From an uncultured Oscillospiraceae bacterium (lineage in GTDB: Bacteria > Bacillota > Clostridia > Oscillospirales > Ruminococcaceae): 5,163 nucleotides of DNA. A program made the translations under genes and the position numbers. The stretch spans positions 1-5,163 of the forward strand of contig CAUABB010000124.1 in assembly GCA_958427155.1 (NCBI GenBank), read 5' to 3'. The notes under the pieces were generated by a model. It saw nothing but the letters and a program-made list of their open reading frames with translations. It was not told where the DNA came from and did not search any database. Every line of letters begins with the position of its first letter. The stretch's first letter is position 1. Below are positions 5,147 through 5,163 of this stretch, in pieces.

Positions 5147-5163
5147 TGCTGCCTGACTTTAAA

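Overview
The window looks like chromosomal DNA of a low-GC, endospore-forming member of the Clostridia. The evidence is an uninterrupted gene for the late mother-cell sporulation factor SigK, a Bce-type peptide-antibiotic ABC transporter, strong AGGAGG-type ribosome binding sites, and A/T-rich intrinsic terminators. I cannot name the genus from sequence alone. There are no mobile elements, CRISPR arrays, tRNAs or rRNAs.

Layout. (1) Bases 1-2506, plus strand: the 3' end of a BceA-like ATPase gene, overlapped by a full BceB-like permease gene (best start is TTG at 354, not the upstream GTG at 345). This is followed after 14 bases by an unrecognised 40-residue single-pass membrane protein gene. 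A perfect 17-bp hairpin terminator (2524-2565) closes this operon. (2) Bases 2566-3337, plus strand: sigK with its own short promoter region, which holds a SigE-like -10 element and a SpoIIID-like box. The protein is a pro-SigK with a hydrophobic N-terminal pro-sequence. (3) Bases 3353-3400: an 18-bp perfect hairpin flanked by A and T runs, shared as a bidirectional terminator by the convergent genes sigK and agcS. (4) Bases 3402-4850, minus strand: a complete AGCS-family sodium:alanine/glycine symporter. (5) Bases 4851-5163, minus strand: its roughly 300-base untranslated leader. The leader contains one textbook glycine riboswitch aptamer, a second block that resembles a decayed second glycine aptamer, a factor-independent terminator, and a short segment with two CCUCC runs facing the ribosome binding site.

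How the parts work together. The three transcription units appear independent. The Bce transporter is expected to sense and resist cell-wall-active peptides, probably with a BceRS two-component pair outside the window. SigK would act in the mother cell late in sporulation. The glycine-sensing leader would tune sodium-coupled uptake of glycine or alanine, which makes glycine a likely substrate of the symporter. The most interesting part is the agcS leader: its second module has glycine-aptamer spacing but lacks the diagnostic 3' core, and its 3' edge is built into the terminator.
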